Shown: positions 1 through 7,050, counted from the first letter of the stretch. The stretch is DNA of 10,089 bases from Pseudomonadota bacterium (GCA_023390695.1 JAEWCJ010000419.1:1-10089), one strand, 5' to 3'. Notes: a model not told the origin generated them from the sequence alone. A program made the numbers and translations.

Positions 1-922
1 CGGCAGCGTGACGCTGAACCACGGCGGCACCGAGATGGGGCAGGGGCTGTTCATCAAGGTGGCGCAGGTGGTCGCGGAAGCATTTCAAATAGACATCGGA
101 AATATCAGAATAACGCCGACGAGCACCGGGAAAGTCCCGAATACGTCGCCGACGGCGGCCTCTTCCGGCTCCGATCTGAACGGCATGGCGGCGCTCAACG
201 CCGCCGAACAGATCAAGGCGCGCATGACCGATGTCGCCGCCGAGCAGTTCAACGTGCCGGCCGGCGAGATCGTATTCCAGCAGAATCGCGTCTATGCCGG
301 TAACCGTTCGATGTCGTTCGCGGAGCTTGCCGCGCTGTCCTGGGAGAAGCGCGTCTCGCTTTCCGCCACCGGCTATTACCGCACGCCGAAGATTCATTGG
401 GACTTCGCCACCAATACCGGGCGTCCGTTCTATTACTTCACCTATGGCGCGGCGGCGGCGGAAGTCGCGGTCGATACGCTGACCGGCGAGACGCGCGTGC
501 TGCGCGCCGAACTTCTCGAGGATTGCGGCCGCTCGCTCAATCCGGCGATCGATCTCGGCCAGATCGAGGGCGGCTTTGTGCAGGGCATGGGCTGGCTGAC
601 CACGGAAGAACTGGTCTGGGACGACAAAGGCCGGCTGCGCACGCACGGGCCTTCGACCTACAAGATTCCGGGCAGCCGCGATGTGCCGCCGGTCTTCAAT
701 GCCCGTATCCTCGCCGATGCGCCCAACCGCGAGGAAACCGTCTTCCGGTCCAAGGCGGTCGGCGAGCCGCCGCTGATGCTGGCTTTGTCGGTGTGGCTGG
801 CGATCCGCGACGCGATTTCCAGTCTCTCGGACTACCGGCTGGCCGCCCGGCTGGAAGCGCCCGCGACCCCGGAACGGGTGCTGGCGGCGGTGGATGACAT
901 CCGCACGCGCCTGCAAACCTGA
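1..922 (+). CDS. xdhB: Xanthine dehydrogenase, molybdopterin-binding (large) subunit, C-terminal part; 5' end outside the window
   Basis: This is the C-terminal ~307 residues of a molybdenum hydroxylase large subunit of the xanthine dehydrogenase type, which hydroxylates purines (hypoxanthine to xanthine to urate) in the cytoplasm together with an FAD/2Fe-2S subunit. The reading frame is open from the window edge, so the start is missing. The visible fragment opens with HGGTEMGQG, the signature of xanthine dehydrogenases as opposed to CoxL-type enzymes; its Gln contacts the molybdenum centre in characterised enzymes. Further on are LEDCGRSLNPAIDLGQIEGG, GMGWLTTEEL, and KAVGEPPLML at about 752-781, whose Glu is the catalytic base of the family. 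The gene ends in TGA, 148 bases before the tetR gene. No xdhC maturation gene follows it. A different heterocycle as substrate is possible. Codons at 80-112 are atypically AT-rich. Confidence 0.93.
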   Translation, partial: GSVTLNHGGTEMGQGLFIKVAQVVAEAFQIDIGNIRITPTSTGKVPNTSPTAASSGSDLNGMAALNAAEQIKARMTDVAAEQFNVPAGEIVFQQNRVYAGNRSMSFAELAALSWEKRVSLSATGYYRTPKIHWDFATNTGRPFYYFTYGAAAAEVAVDTLTGETRVLRAELLEDCGRSLNPAIDLGQIEGGFVQGMGWLTTEELVWDDKGRLRTHGPSTYKIPGSRDVPPVFNARILADAPNREETVFRSKAVGEPPLMLALSVWLAIRDAISSLSDYRLAARLEAPATPERVLAAVDDIRTRLQT

Positions 923-956
923 CCGTGCCCCATTCAACCCGCTGATATCTCACATC

Positions 957-987
957 AATAAATTTATTTGCGCCTGCCTCGGGGCGC
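957..987. other. Intergenic palindrome and weak hairpin after xdhB
   Basis: The 148-base gap 923-1070 holds a perfect 12-base palindrome, AATAAATTTATT (957-968). It is followed directly by a GCGCC/GGCGC stem (970-974 with 983-987) around an 8-base loop. There is no run of T after the stem, so it is at best a weak terminator of the xdh transcript. The AT-rich palindrome could equally be an upstream element of the following promoter. Confidence 0.25.
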
Positions 988-990
988 CGA

Positions 991-1017
991 TTGACCGCGG
1001 CCGATTTCCTAAATAAT
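991..1017 (+). promoter_or_regulatory. Candidate sigma-70 promoter of the tetR-efflux operon
   Basis: TTGACC (991-996, 5 of 6 matches to the -35 consensus) is followed after 15 bases by AATAAT (1012-1017, 5 of 6 to the -10 consensus). TAATAG at 1014-1019 gives the ideal 17-base spacing but a poorer match. Transcription would start near 1024, about 45 bases before the regulator's ATG. This rests on motif matching only. Confidence 0.45.
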
Positions 1018-1035
1018 AGAGCGAACGTTCATTCT
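1018..1035. promoter_or_regulatory. Candidate TetR-type operator
   Basis: AGAGCGAACGTTCATTCT is an imperfect 18-base palindrome (7 of 9 paired positions) with the perfect core GAACGTTC at 1023-1030. It lies directly after the candidate -10 box and about 35 bases before the tetR start. TetR-family repressors of efflux operons commonly bind such palindromes over the promoter or start of transcription. The likely effect is repression of the whole tetR-adaptor-pump transcript, relieved by a ligand. That regulatory role is inferred. Confidence 0.5.
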
Positions 1036-1070
1036 CATTTACCGCGCCGCAGCAAGGTTGCCCTCTTCCG

Positions 1071-1697
1071 ATGCGCCGACCCAGTGCAAAGCTGCAACAG
1101 GACCGCCGCGAAGAAATTCTCGAGGCGGCGCGCCGCTGTTTTGCCCGTATGGGGTTCCACCAGACCTCCATGCAGCAGATCTGCCTCGAAGCCGGGATGA
1201 GTCCCGGCAACCTCTACCGTTATTTCCCCTCCAAGGAAGCGATCATGGCCGGCATTGCCGAGCGCGATCGCGCGGAGGTCGGTGCCGAACTGGCAAAGGC
1301 GCAGGAAGCGGCCGACTTTTTCGGCACACTGGAGGTGCTGGCGCAGCATCATCTGGTCGAGCGTTCGATGGACGATGTCGGTCTCTGCGCCGAGATGGTG
1401 GCGGAGAGCCGGCGCAACCCGACGATCGGCCGCATCATGCGCGATTTCGATGTCGAGGTGCGGACGCAACTGACGGCGATGCTGCGCGCGGCGCGGGAGC
1501 GCGGCGACGTTTCGCCTGACGTCAATATCGACGACGTGATCACCACCATCATCCTGTTTGCAGACGGCGTCTGGTGGCGCCGCGCGGTGCATCCGGATTT
1601 CGATCCCGCGCCGACCGTTCCGGTTTTCATGAACATCATGCGTTACATGCTTCTCGGCACCGCGCCGGGCGGCAAGGGGGAATCCCATGAAGGGTAG
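1071..1697 (+). CDS. TetR/AcrR-family transcriptional regulator of the downstream RND pump
   Basis: A 208-residue protein of normal TetR length. Residues 11-58 form the DNA-binding domain, with the family helix-turn-helix ending in AGMSPGNLYRYFPSKEAI (41-58). The rest is the variable helical ligand-binding and dimerisation domain, including the tryptophan-containing stretch FADGVWWRRAVHPDF; the ligand is unknown. The ATG at 1071 gives an N-terminus (RREEILEAARRCFARMGF) that fits the family. The ribosome site is weak, with only AAGG at 1054-1057, 13 bases upstream. The gene overlaps the adaptor gene by 11 bases, so regulator and pump are almost certainly on one transcript. It probably represses this operon, including itself, by binding the palindrome at 1018-1035. 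Family assignment is firm; target and ligand are inferred. Confidence 0.93.
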   Translation: MRRPSAKLQQDRREEILEAARRCFARMGFHQTSMQQICLEAGMSPGNLYRYFPSKEAIMAGIAERDRAEVGAELAKAQEAADFFGTLEVLAQHHLVERSMDDVGLCAEMVAESRRNPTIGRIMRDFDVEVRTQLTAMLRAARERGDVSPDVNIDDVITTIILFADGVWWRRAVHPDFDPAPTVPVFMNIMRYMLLGTAPGGKGESHEG

Positions 1698-2781
1698 CCG
1701 TATCGTTGCCGTCGGTCTTGTGTTCGTCGCCGTCGCCTGGATCGCGTCGGGTTATGTGATCCCGCACGAGAGCGCCGAGAGCAAAGCCGCGTTGCAGGCC
1801 GAACAGGCCGGCAAGAAGCCGTTCCGTGTTGCCGTCATCGACGCGACGACGGCGCCGCATAGCCGCAAGCTCATTCTCTCCGGCCGCACCGAGGCCGACC
1901 GCAAGGTGGCGGTGGCCGCGCGCACCGGAGGCACGCTGACCGAATTGCGTGTCAAGCGCGGCCAGCACGTGAAGCAGGGCGAGATCATCGCGGTGCTGTC
2001 CGACGATGCGCGCGAAGCGCAGGTGGCGCAGGCACGCGCGCTGTACACGCAACGCAAGACCGAACTCGAAGCGCGCCGCAAGCTGATCGAGCAGGGCACG
2101 CTGCCGAAACTCGAAATGGTCAATCTGGAATCTCAGTTCAAGACCGCCGAGGCGATGCTGGCGCAGGCGGAAGCCGAACGCGATCGCGGCGTCGTGCGCG
2201 CACCCTGGGACGGCGTCATCACCGATACGCCGGCCGAGGTCGGCGGCGCGGCGTTCTCGATGGCCGGCAAGGAAGTGGCGCAGATGGTTGCGCTCGATCC
2301 GATGCTGGCGGTGGTGGAAGTCTCCGAGCGCAAGCTCGCCGGCATCAAGCTCGGCGATCTTGCCGAACTGCGCCTGGTGACCGGTCAGAAGGCGAGCGGG
2401 CATGTGCGGTTCGTCTCCAAATCGGCCAGCCCGACCACGCGCACCTATCGCGTCGAAGTGGAAGTGAAGAATCCGGACGGTGCGATCCCGGACGGTATCA
2501 CGGCGGAAGTCGCCATCCCGATGGCGCCGGTGCAGGCGTCGCGTGTGCCGCGGTCGGCGCTGACCTTCTCGTCGGCCGGCGATCTCGGTGTCCGGGCCGT
2601 GGCGGAAGACGGCAAGGTCGAGTTCATCCCCATCAGCGTGGTGGAGGACGAGCAGGCGCATATGTGGGTCGCCGGCATCCCTGACCATGCGCGGGTGATC
2701 GTGCAGGGTCAGGATTTCGTGCGTGAAGGTCAGGTGGTGCAGGCCATGCCGGCGCCGGCCACGACCGCGTCGAGTCGCTAA
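1687..2781 (+). CDS. RND efflux periplasmic adaptor (membrane fusion) subunit
   Basis: A 364-residue HlyD/AcrA-type adaptor that links an inner-membrane RND pump to an outer-membrane channel. Residues 4-25 form one hydrophobic N-terminal segment (uncleaved anchor or signal peptide); there is no lipobox cysteine, so it is not an AcrA-like lipoprotein. The first lipoyl half is GGTLTELRVKRGQHVKQGE (81-99). An alpha-helical hairpin spans roughly 105-168, with its tip around KLIEQGTLPKLE, where the outer-membrane channel would dock. The second lipoyl half is RAPWDGVITDTPAEVGG (171-187). The beta-barrel region includes TTRTYRVEVEVKNPDGAIPDG (250-270 region), a family hallmark. The start at 1687 is supported by AAGGGGG at 1674-1680, six bases upstream. 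It overlaps tetR by 11 bases and lies 24 bases before the pump gene, as expected for translational coupling. Confidence 0.94.
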   Translation: MKGSRIVAVGLVFVAVAWIASGYVIPHESAESKAALQAEQAGKKPFRVAVIDATTAPHSRKLILSGRTEADRKVAVAARTGGTLTELRVKRGQHVKQGEIIAVLSDDAREAQVAQARALYTQRKTELEARRKLIEQGTLPKLEMVNLESQFKTAEAMLAQAEAERDRGVVRAPWDGVITDTPAEVGGAAFSMAGKEVAQMVALDPMLAVVEVSERKLAGIKLGDLAELRLVTGQKASGHVRFVSKSASPTTRTYRVEVEVKNPDGAIPDGITAEVAIPMAPVQASRVPRSALTFSSAGDLGVRAVAEDGKVEFIPISVVEDEQAHMWVAGIPDHARVIVQGQDFVREGQVVQAMPAPATTASSR

Positions 2782-2805
2782 CAGCGGGAACGGAAGCAGC
2801 GCGTC

Positions 2806-5800
2806 ATGTTCAAGCTTATCGATTACGCGATCAGTCACGCGCGCCTGACCATCGCGACGCTGATCTTCCTGATTGTGGCCGGCTTCATCTCCTATCGGAC
2901 GATCCCGAAGGAAGCCGAGCCGGATGTGAAGATTCCGATCATCTACACGCAGCTCACCCAGCGCGGCATCAGCCCGGAGGATTCCGAGCGGCTGTTGCTG
3001 CGTCCGGTCGAGACGCAGTTGAAGTCGGTCGGCAATGTGAAGGAGATGCGCTCCACCGCCTATGAGGGCGGCGGTTATGTGCTGCTCGAATTCGAAGCCG
3101 GCTTCGATTCCAAGGCGGCGCTTGCCGATGTACGCGCCAAGGTCGACCAGGCCAAGCGCGATCTGCCGCGTGACGCCGACGAGCCGGTGGTGCAGGAGGT
3201 CAATCTCTCGCTCTATCCGGTGCTGGTCGTCGGTTTGTCCGGCGACATGCCGGAGCGGTCCATGCTGCGCATTGCGCGCGCCGCCAAGAACGCGATCGAG
3301 CAGGTGCCGGGCGTTCTCTCCGCCGAATTGCGCGGCTCGCGCGAGGAAGCTGTCGAGATCATTGTCGAGCCGATGCTGCTGAAGAGCTACGGCGTATCGC
3401 TCGATCAACTCATCTCGACGGTGAATGCCTCCAACAGCCTGATTGCCGCGGGGGCGCTCGAGGGCAATACCGGCCGCTTCGCGGTGAAGGTGCCGGGACT
3501 GATCGAGAAGCCGCAGGACGTGCTGAAGGTGCCGGTCGCGGCGACCTCCGGAGCCACCGTCACCGTCGGCGATGTCGCGCAGGTGCGCCCGACCTTCAAG
3601 GATGCGACGTCGGTGACCCGCGTCAACGGCCGCAGCGCCATGACCATCGAGGTGTCGAAACGCACCGGCGCCAATCTGATCGAGACCGTCGACGGCGTGA
3701 AGGCGCTGGTCGAGAAGATGAAGACGACCTGGCCGGAAGGCGTGCATGTCACCTTCACGCAGGACAAGTCGAAGACCATCCGCGAGATGCTGGCGGAACT
3801 GCAGAATGCGGTGGTGACGGCGGTTCTGCTGGTTGCGGTGATCATGCTGTTCGCGCTCGGCTTCCGCGCCTCCATGTTCATCGGCATCGCGATTCCGGCA
3901 TCGTTCCTTGCCGGCGTGCTGGGCCTGCATCTCGCCGGCCTGACCGTGAACATCGTCGTGCTGTTCTCGCTCATTCTTGCGGTCGGCATGCTGGTGGACG
4001 ATGCCATCATCGTCTCCGAATTCGCCGAGCGCCGCATGTCGGAGGGTATGCCGGCGAAGGAGGCCTATTCGCTGGCGGCCAAGCGCATGTCGGGACCGGT
4101 GATCGCGGCGACCGCAACCCGCGTTGCCGCGTTCTCGCCGCTCCTGTTCTGGCCGGGCGTGGTCGGCGAATTCATGAAATACATGCCGATCACCCTGATC
4201 GCGACGCTGTCGGCATCGCTGGTGGTGGCGCTGTTCTTCACGCCGACGCTGGGCGCACTGCTCGGCAGGGCGGCACCGGTCGCGCATGACGAACGTGCGT
4301 CCGACAACGGCCTTTATATGCGGACCGTGCGGCTGGCGCTGCGCCATCCGGGCATGACGCTCTCGCTGGCCGTGTTCCTGCTGGTGGCGGTGTCCGCTGC
4401 CTATGGCAAGTTCGGCCGCGGCGTCGAGTTCTTTCCGAGCGTGGAGCCCGATTACGGCCAGGTGATCATCCACGCGCGCGGCAATATCTCGCTCGATGAA
4501 AAGAATCGTCTTGTCGGAGATGTCGAGAAATACGTTCTCGACACGCCGGGGCTAAAGACGGTTTATACCCGCGTCGGGGAGCAGCCGCGTGGCTCCAGTG
4601 AAATCACCGAAGACACGATCGGTGTGATCCAGTTTGAATTCGGCGACTGGAAGACGCGGGATACCGCCCACAAGATCATGGACGGAATCCGCGACAAGAC
4701 CGCCGAGATTCCCGGCATTCTGGTGGAGGTGACGGCGCCGCGTGCCGGTCCGCCGACCGGCAAGCCGATCCAGGTGCAGATCGGCGCGCTCGATCCGGAA
4801 GTGCTGCCGGACGTCGCCAAGAAAGTCGCCGGCATCCTGACGCAAAACCCGCATGTGCGCGATCTCGACGACGGTCTGCCGCTGCCCGGCATCGACTGGA
4901 AAATCGATGTCGACAAGGCGGAGGCTGCCAAATACGGCGCCGGTCCCAACACGGTGGGGACTGCGGTACAGCTTGTCACCAATGGCGTGAAGGTCACCGA
5001 ATATCGGCCCTCCGACAGCGACAAGGCGGTCGACATTCTGGTGCGCTTCCCCAATGACCGGCGCAGCCTCGATCAGATCGACGAATTGCGCGTGCAGACT
5101 CCCTCCGGTCAGGTTCCGATCGGCAATTTCGTGCAGCGGGTGCCGGCGCAGCGCGTCGGCTATATCAACCGCGTTGCCGGCAACCGCGTGATGACGGTGT
5201 CGGCGAACGTTGCCGAAGGCGTGCAGACCGCAAGGGTGCAGCAGGAGATCGCCGCCGAATTGAACAAGACCGATCTCGGCAGCGGCGTCGTCTGGAAGCT
5301 AAAGGGCGAGGACGAGGAACGCGAGAAGGCGTCGGCGTTCCTGGTGGGAGCGTTCGGCACTGCGATCTTCCTGATCTTCGCGATCCTGCTGGCGCAGTTC
5401 AATCGGCTGACCTCGGTCGGTCTCGTGCTCACCGCGGTCATCCTCTCGACCATCGGCGTGCTGCTCGGCCTGCTCATCATGGGGCAGCCCTTCGGCGTGG
5501 TGATGACCGGCATCGGCGTCATCGCCAATGCCGGCGTGATCGTGAACAACAACATCGTGCTGATCGATACCTATGATCGGCTGCGGCGCGAAGGCGTGGC
5601 GGCCTATGAGGCGATTCTGGAAACCTGCCGCGAGCGTGCGCGGCCGGTGGTGCTGACGGCGGTGACCGCGATTCTCGGCGTCCTGCCAATCGCCTTCGGC
5701 GTCAATCTCGACTTCCTGATGCGGGAGATGAATATCGGCGCGCCGTCGACGCAATGGTGGGTCAGCCTGTCGACCGCCATCGTGTTCGGTCTCGGCTTTG

Positions 5801-5934
5801 CAACCGTCCTGACGCTGATCGTGACGCCGGCGGCGCTGATGGGCATCGCTATTCTGGCCGAAAAGCGCGGCGTGTGGATGGCGAAGATGCGGGCGCGATT
5901 GAAACGCCGAGCCGCGCAGCCTAGCGCGACGTAA
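2806..5934 (+). CDS. RND efflux transporter, inner-membrane permease subunit
   Basis: A 1042-residue proton-driven multidrug exporter of the AcrB-like resistance-nodulation-division superfamily; the length is standard. TM1 is near residues 12-32, followed by a large periplasmic porter loop. TM2-TM6 lie at about 336-480, TM7 at about 516-533 after a cytoplasmic link, then the second periplasmic loop, and TM8-TM12 run from 845 to the C-terminus. TM4 carries the proton-relay aspartates in GMLVDDAIIVSEF (D398, D399). In TM10 the lysine of AcrB (K940) is replaced by Asn in GVIVNNNIVLID (N914-N916), as in several non-AcrB RND branches. The ATG at 2806 has GGAAG at 2792-2796. No outer-membrane channel gene follows, so a TolC-like partner must be encoded elsewhere. 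Substrates cannot be predicted; organic solvents, biocides or plant-derived compounds are possible. Confidence 0.96.
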   Translation: MFKLIDYAISHARLTIATLIFLIVAGFISYRTIPKEAEPDVKIPIIYTQLTQRGISPEDSERLLLRPVETQLKSVGNVKEMRSTAYEGGGYVLLEFEAGFDSKAALADVRAKVDQAKRDLPRDADEPVVQEVNLSLYPVLVVGLSGDMPERSMLRIARAAKNAIEQVPGVLSAELRGSREEAVEIIVEPMLLKSYGVSLDQLISTVNASNSLIAAGALEGNTGRFAVKVPGLIEKPQDVLKVPVAATSGATVTVGDVAQVRPTFKDATSVTRVNGRSAMTIEVSKRTGANLIETVDGVKALVEKMKTTWPEGVHVTFTQDKSKTIREMLAELQNAVVTAVLLVAVIMLFALGFRASMFIGIAIPASFLAGVLGLHLAGLTVNIVVLFSLILAVGMLVDDAIIVSEFAERRMSEGMPAKEAYSLAAKRMSGPVIAATATRVAAFSPLLFWPGVVGEFMKYMPITLIATLSASLVVALFFTPTLGALLGRAAPVAHDERASDNGLYMRTVRLALRHPGMTLSLAVFLLVAVSAAYGKFGRGVEFFPSVEPDYGQVIIHARGNISLDEKNRLVGDVEKYVLDTPGLKTVYTRVGEQPRGSSEITEDTIGVIQFEFGDWKTRDTAHKIMDGIRDKTAEIPGILVEVTAPRAGPPTGKPIQVQIGALDPEVLPDVAKKVAGILTQNPHVRDLDDGLPLPGIDWKIDVDKAEAAKYGAGPNTVGTAVQLVTNGVKVTEYRPSDSDKAVDILVRFPNDRRSLDQIDELRVQTPSGQVPIGNFVQRVPAQRVGYINRVAGNRVMTVSANVAEGVQTARVQQEIAAELNKTDLGSGVVWKLKGEDEEREKASAFLVGAFGTAIFLIFAILLAQFNRLTSVGLVLTAVILSTIGVLLGLLIMGQPFGVVMTGIGVIANAGVIVNNNIVLIDTYDRLRREGVAAYEAILETCRERARPVVLTAVTAILGVLPIAFGVNLDFLMREMNIGAPSTQWWVSLSTAIVFGLGFATVLTLIVTPAALMGIAILAEKRGVWMAKMRARLKRRAAQPSAT

Positions 5935-5943
5935 CTCTCGGCT

Positions 5944-6025
5944 GTCGTGCCCCGCGAAAGCGGGGCATCCAGTAATCACGGCGATTATTGTGTTTACTGG
6001 ATCGCCCGCTTTCGCGGGAGATGAC
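5944..6025. repeat. Inverted pair of REP-like palindromes between convergent genes
   Basis: Two ~35-base arms (5944-5978 and 5991-6025) are reverse complements at 29 of 35 positions, separated by 12 bases. Each arm contains its own small hairpin: CCCCGC-GAAA-GCGGGG (5950-5965) and CCCGC-TTTC-GCGGG (6005-6018). ATCCAGTAA lies on the inner side of each arm. This is the architecture of a bacterial interspersed mosaic element. It fills the gap between the stop codons of the pump (5934) and aroE (6036), where it could end transcription from both sides or protect 3' mRNA ends, although neither hairpin is followed by a T-run. I recall very similar units as common in Bradyrhizobium-like genomes; copy number here is unknown. 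Confidence 0.8.
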
Positions 6026-6035
6026 AATTGAAGGG

Positions 6036-6878
6036 CTAGAGCGTCGCCTCGATCTCTTTCCGCAACTCCGCCGTCACCTCCGGCATCACGCCGTAAAAGG
6101 CGCGGAAGGCGGGGCGCGCCTGATGCAGCAGCATGCCCAGCCCGTCGACGATGGTGTTGCCGCGCGCTTTCGCGGCCGCCAGCAGCGGCGTGATCAGCGG
6201 ATTGTAGACGATGTCGCTGACCAGCGCGCCTTGCGGCAACGCATCGAGCGCGATGTCGAGCGGCGGCTGGCCGACCATGCCCTGACTGGTGGTGTTGACC
6301 AGCAAGGCGACGCCGTCGAGCGCTTCGCTGCGCCTGTCCCACGACAGGGCGCGCACCTGCGGCCCCGCCGCGGCTGCCAGTTCCTCCGCGCGCGCCAGCG
6401 TGCGGTTGAGCAGGCGGATCTCCGTCGCGCCTTCGGCAATCAGCGTCACCACGATCGCGCGCGCCGCCCCGCCGGCACCGAGCACGACGACCGGGCCGCT
6501 ATCCGCTGTCCAGTCCTTGCGCGTTTCGCGCAGGCTTTCGACAAAGCCGAAACCGTCGGTGTTGAGTCCGGACAGCCTTCCATCCTGCTCGACGACGACC
6601 GTATTCACCGCGCCGATGCGTGCCGCCAGCGGATCGACATGATCGACGCGTTTCAGCACGTCAACCTTGTGCGGGATGGTGACGTTGCAGCCCGCGAAGC
6701 CGAGCGCCGGCAAGCCTTTCAGCGCATCGGCCAGACGCTCCGGCGCGACCGGCAGCGGCACATAGGCGCCGGCAATGCCGTAATGCGCAAGCCAATGGCC
6801 GTGCAGTTTCGGCGAGCGCGAATGCGCCACCGGCCAACCGATGACTCCGGCCAACTTGAAATGATGCGTCTCGTTCAT
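6036..6878 (-). CDS. aroE: Shikimate dehydrogenase (NADP+)
   Basis: A 280-residue AroE that reduces 3-dehydroshikimate to shikimate with NADPH in the aromatic amino acid pathway. The substrate-binding domain shows GWPVAHSRSP (shikimate-contacting S20 and S22), NVTIPHK (catalytic K71), GAVNT (N92) and NTDG (catalytic D108). The nucleotide domain shows GAGGAAR (134-140) and NRT (158-160); this NRT/RAEEL pattern fits NADP+ preference, against the NAD-favouring acidic residue of YdiB-type quinate/shikimate dehydrogenases. The frame stays open a further 45 codons upstream, to 7013, but that part translates the palindromic repeat. I therefore chose the ATG at 6878, which gives the normal family N-terminus; no clear Shine-Dalgarno precedes it. 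The gene is monocistronic, convergent with the efflux operon and divergent from the binding-protein gene. It is not next to maf, coaE or dnaQ, the neighbours usual in Rhizobiales as I recall, so it could be a second copy. Confidence 0.93.
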   Translation of the reverse strand: MNETHHFKLAGVIGWPVAHSRSPKLHGHWLAHYGIAGAYVPLPVAPERLADALKGLPALGFAGCNVTIPHKVDVLKRVDHVDPLAARIGAVNTVVVEQDGRLSGLNTDGFGFVESLRETRKDWTADSGPVVVLGAGGAARAIVVTLIAEGATEIRLLNRTLARAEELAAAAGPQVRALSWDRRSEALDGVALLVNTTSQGMVGQPPLDIALDALPQGALVSDIVYNPLITPLLAAAKARGNTIVDGLGMLLHQARPAFRAFYGVMPEVTAELRKEIEATL

Positions 6879-6899
6879 GCAGTGTGTTTCTGGTGAATG

Positions 6900-6928
6900 T
6901 TTGAACCGGACGACACCGGTTCTCTCAA
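6900..6928 (-). promoter_or_regulatory. Candidate aroE promoter with an inverted repeat in its spacer
   Basis: Read on the minus strand, TTGAGA (6923-6928, 5 of 6 to -35) and TTCAAA (6900-6905, 3 of 6 to -10) are 17 bases apart, 21 bases before the aroE ATG. The spacer region contains the perfect inverted repeat GAACCGG-N6-CCGGTTC (6903-6922). A protein bound there would block the promoter, so it is a candidate operator. No binding protein is identified, and the repeat could also act as an RNA hairpin if transcription starts further upstream. Confidence 0.35.
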
Positions 6929-6933
6929 GTTTG

Positions 6934-7006
6934 CTAGTGTCCTTCGAATCCGAATGCGCTCCTGAGATTGCTGCGGGATCGGCGCATTTCGGATTCGGGA
7001 CACTAG
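6934..7006. repeat. 73-bp palindromic interspersed element (MITE- or REP-like)
   Basis: The two arms 6934-6959 and 6982-7006 pair over 24 positions. From the outside in they match as CTAGTGTCC, then CGAATCCGAA, then TGCGC; a TT bulge at 6943-6944 in the left arm and one extra T at 6987 in the right arm are the only interruptions. The 22-base loop is 6960-6981. Both outer ends carry CTAG. It lies between the divergent aroE and binding-protein genes, ending 50 bases before the latter's start. The sequence is unlike the 5944-6025 repeat. It has the size and shape of a small non-autonomous mobile palindrome, but no transposase or clear target duplication is visible. It could also act as an mRNA hairpin in the leader of either gene. 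Confidence 0.75.
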
Positions 7007-7043
7007 CGCCCAACAGCTTTCGATTATGTGAAAAGCCGGATCA

Positions 7044-7050
7044 AAGGAAG
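7044..7050 (+). promoter_or_regulatory. Ribosome binding site fixing the binding-protein start
   Basis: AAGGAAG lies six bases before the ATG at 7057 and directly abuts an in-frame ATG at 7051. The spacing favours 7057. This matters because it excludes the upstream open frame (from 6877) and so establishes that the protein starts without a signal peptide. Confidence 0.65.

Noticed and set aside
970..987. Rho-independent terminator after xdhB
   Set aside because: The five-pair GC stem has a long loop and no following T-run, so I list it only as a weak hairpin.
1636..4473. A 945-codon stop-free frame on the minus strand opposite tetR, adaptor and pump
   Set aside because: Its translation is extremely rich in His, Arg, Asp and Gly with no recognisable domain, and it lies opposite three well-supported genes. 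Long antisense frames of this kind are a by-product of GC-biased codons.
5299..6342. Minus-strand frame spanning the pump 3' end, the REP pair and part of aroE
   Set aside because: It reads aroE out of frame and then the antisense of the pump; no domain is present.
6879..7013. 45-codon N-terminal extension of aroE
   Set aside because: It encodes the repeat element and not a conserved domain; the family N-terminus starts at the ATG at 6878.
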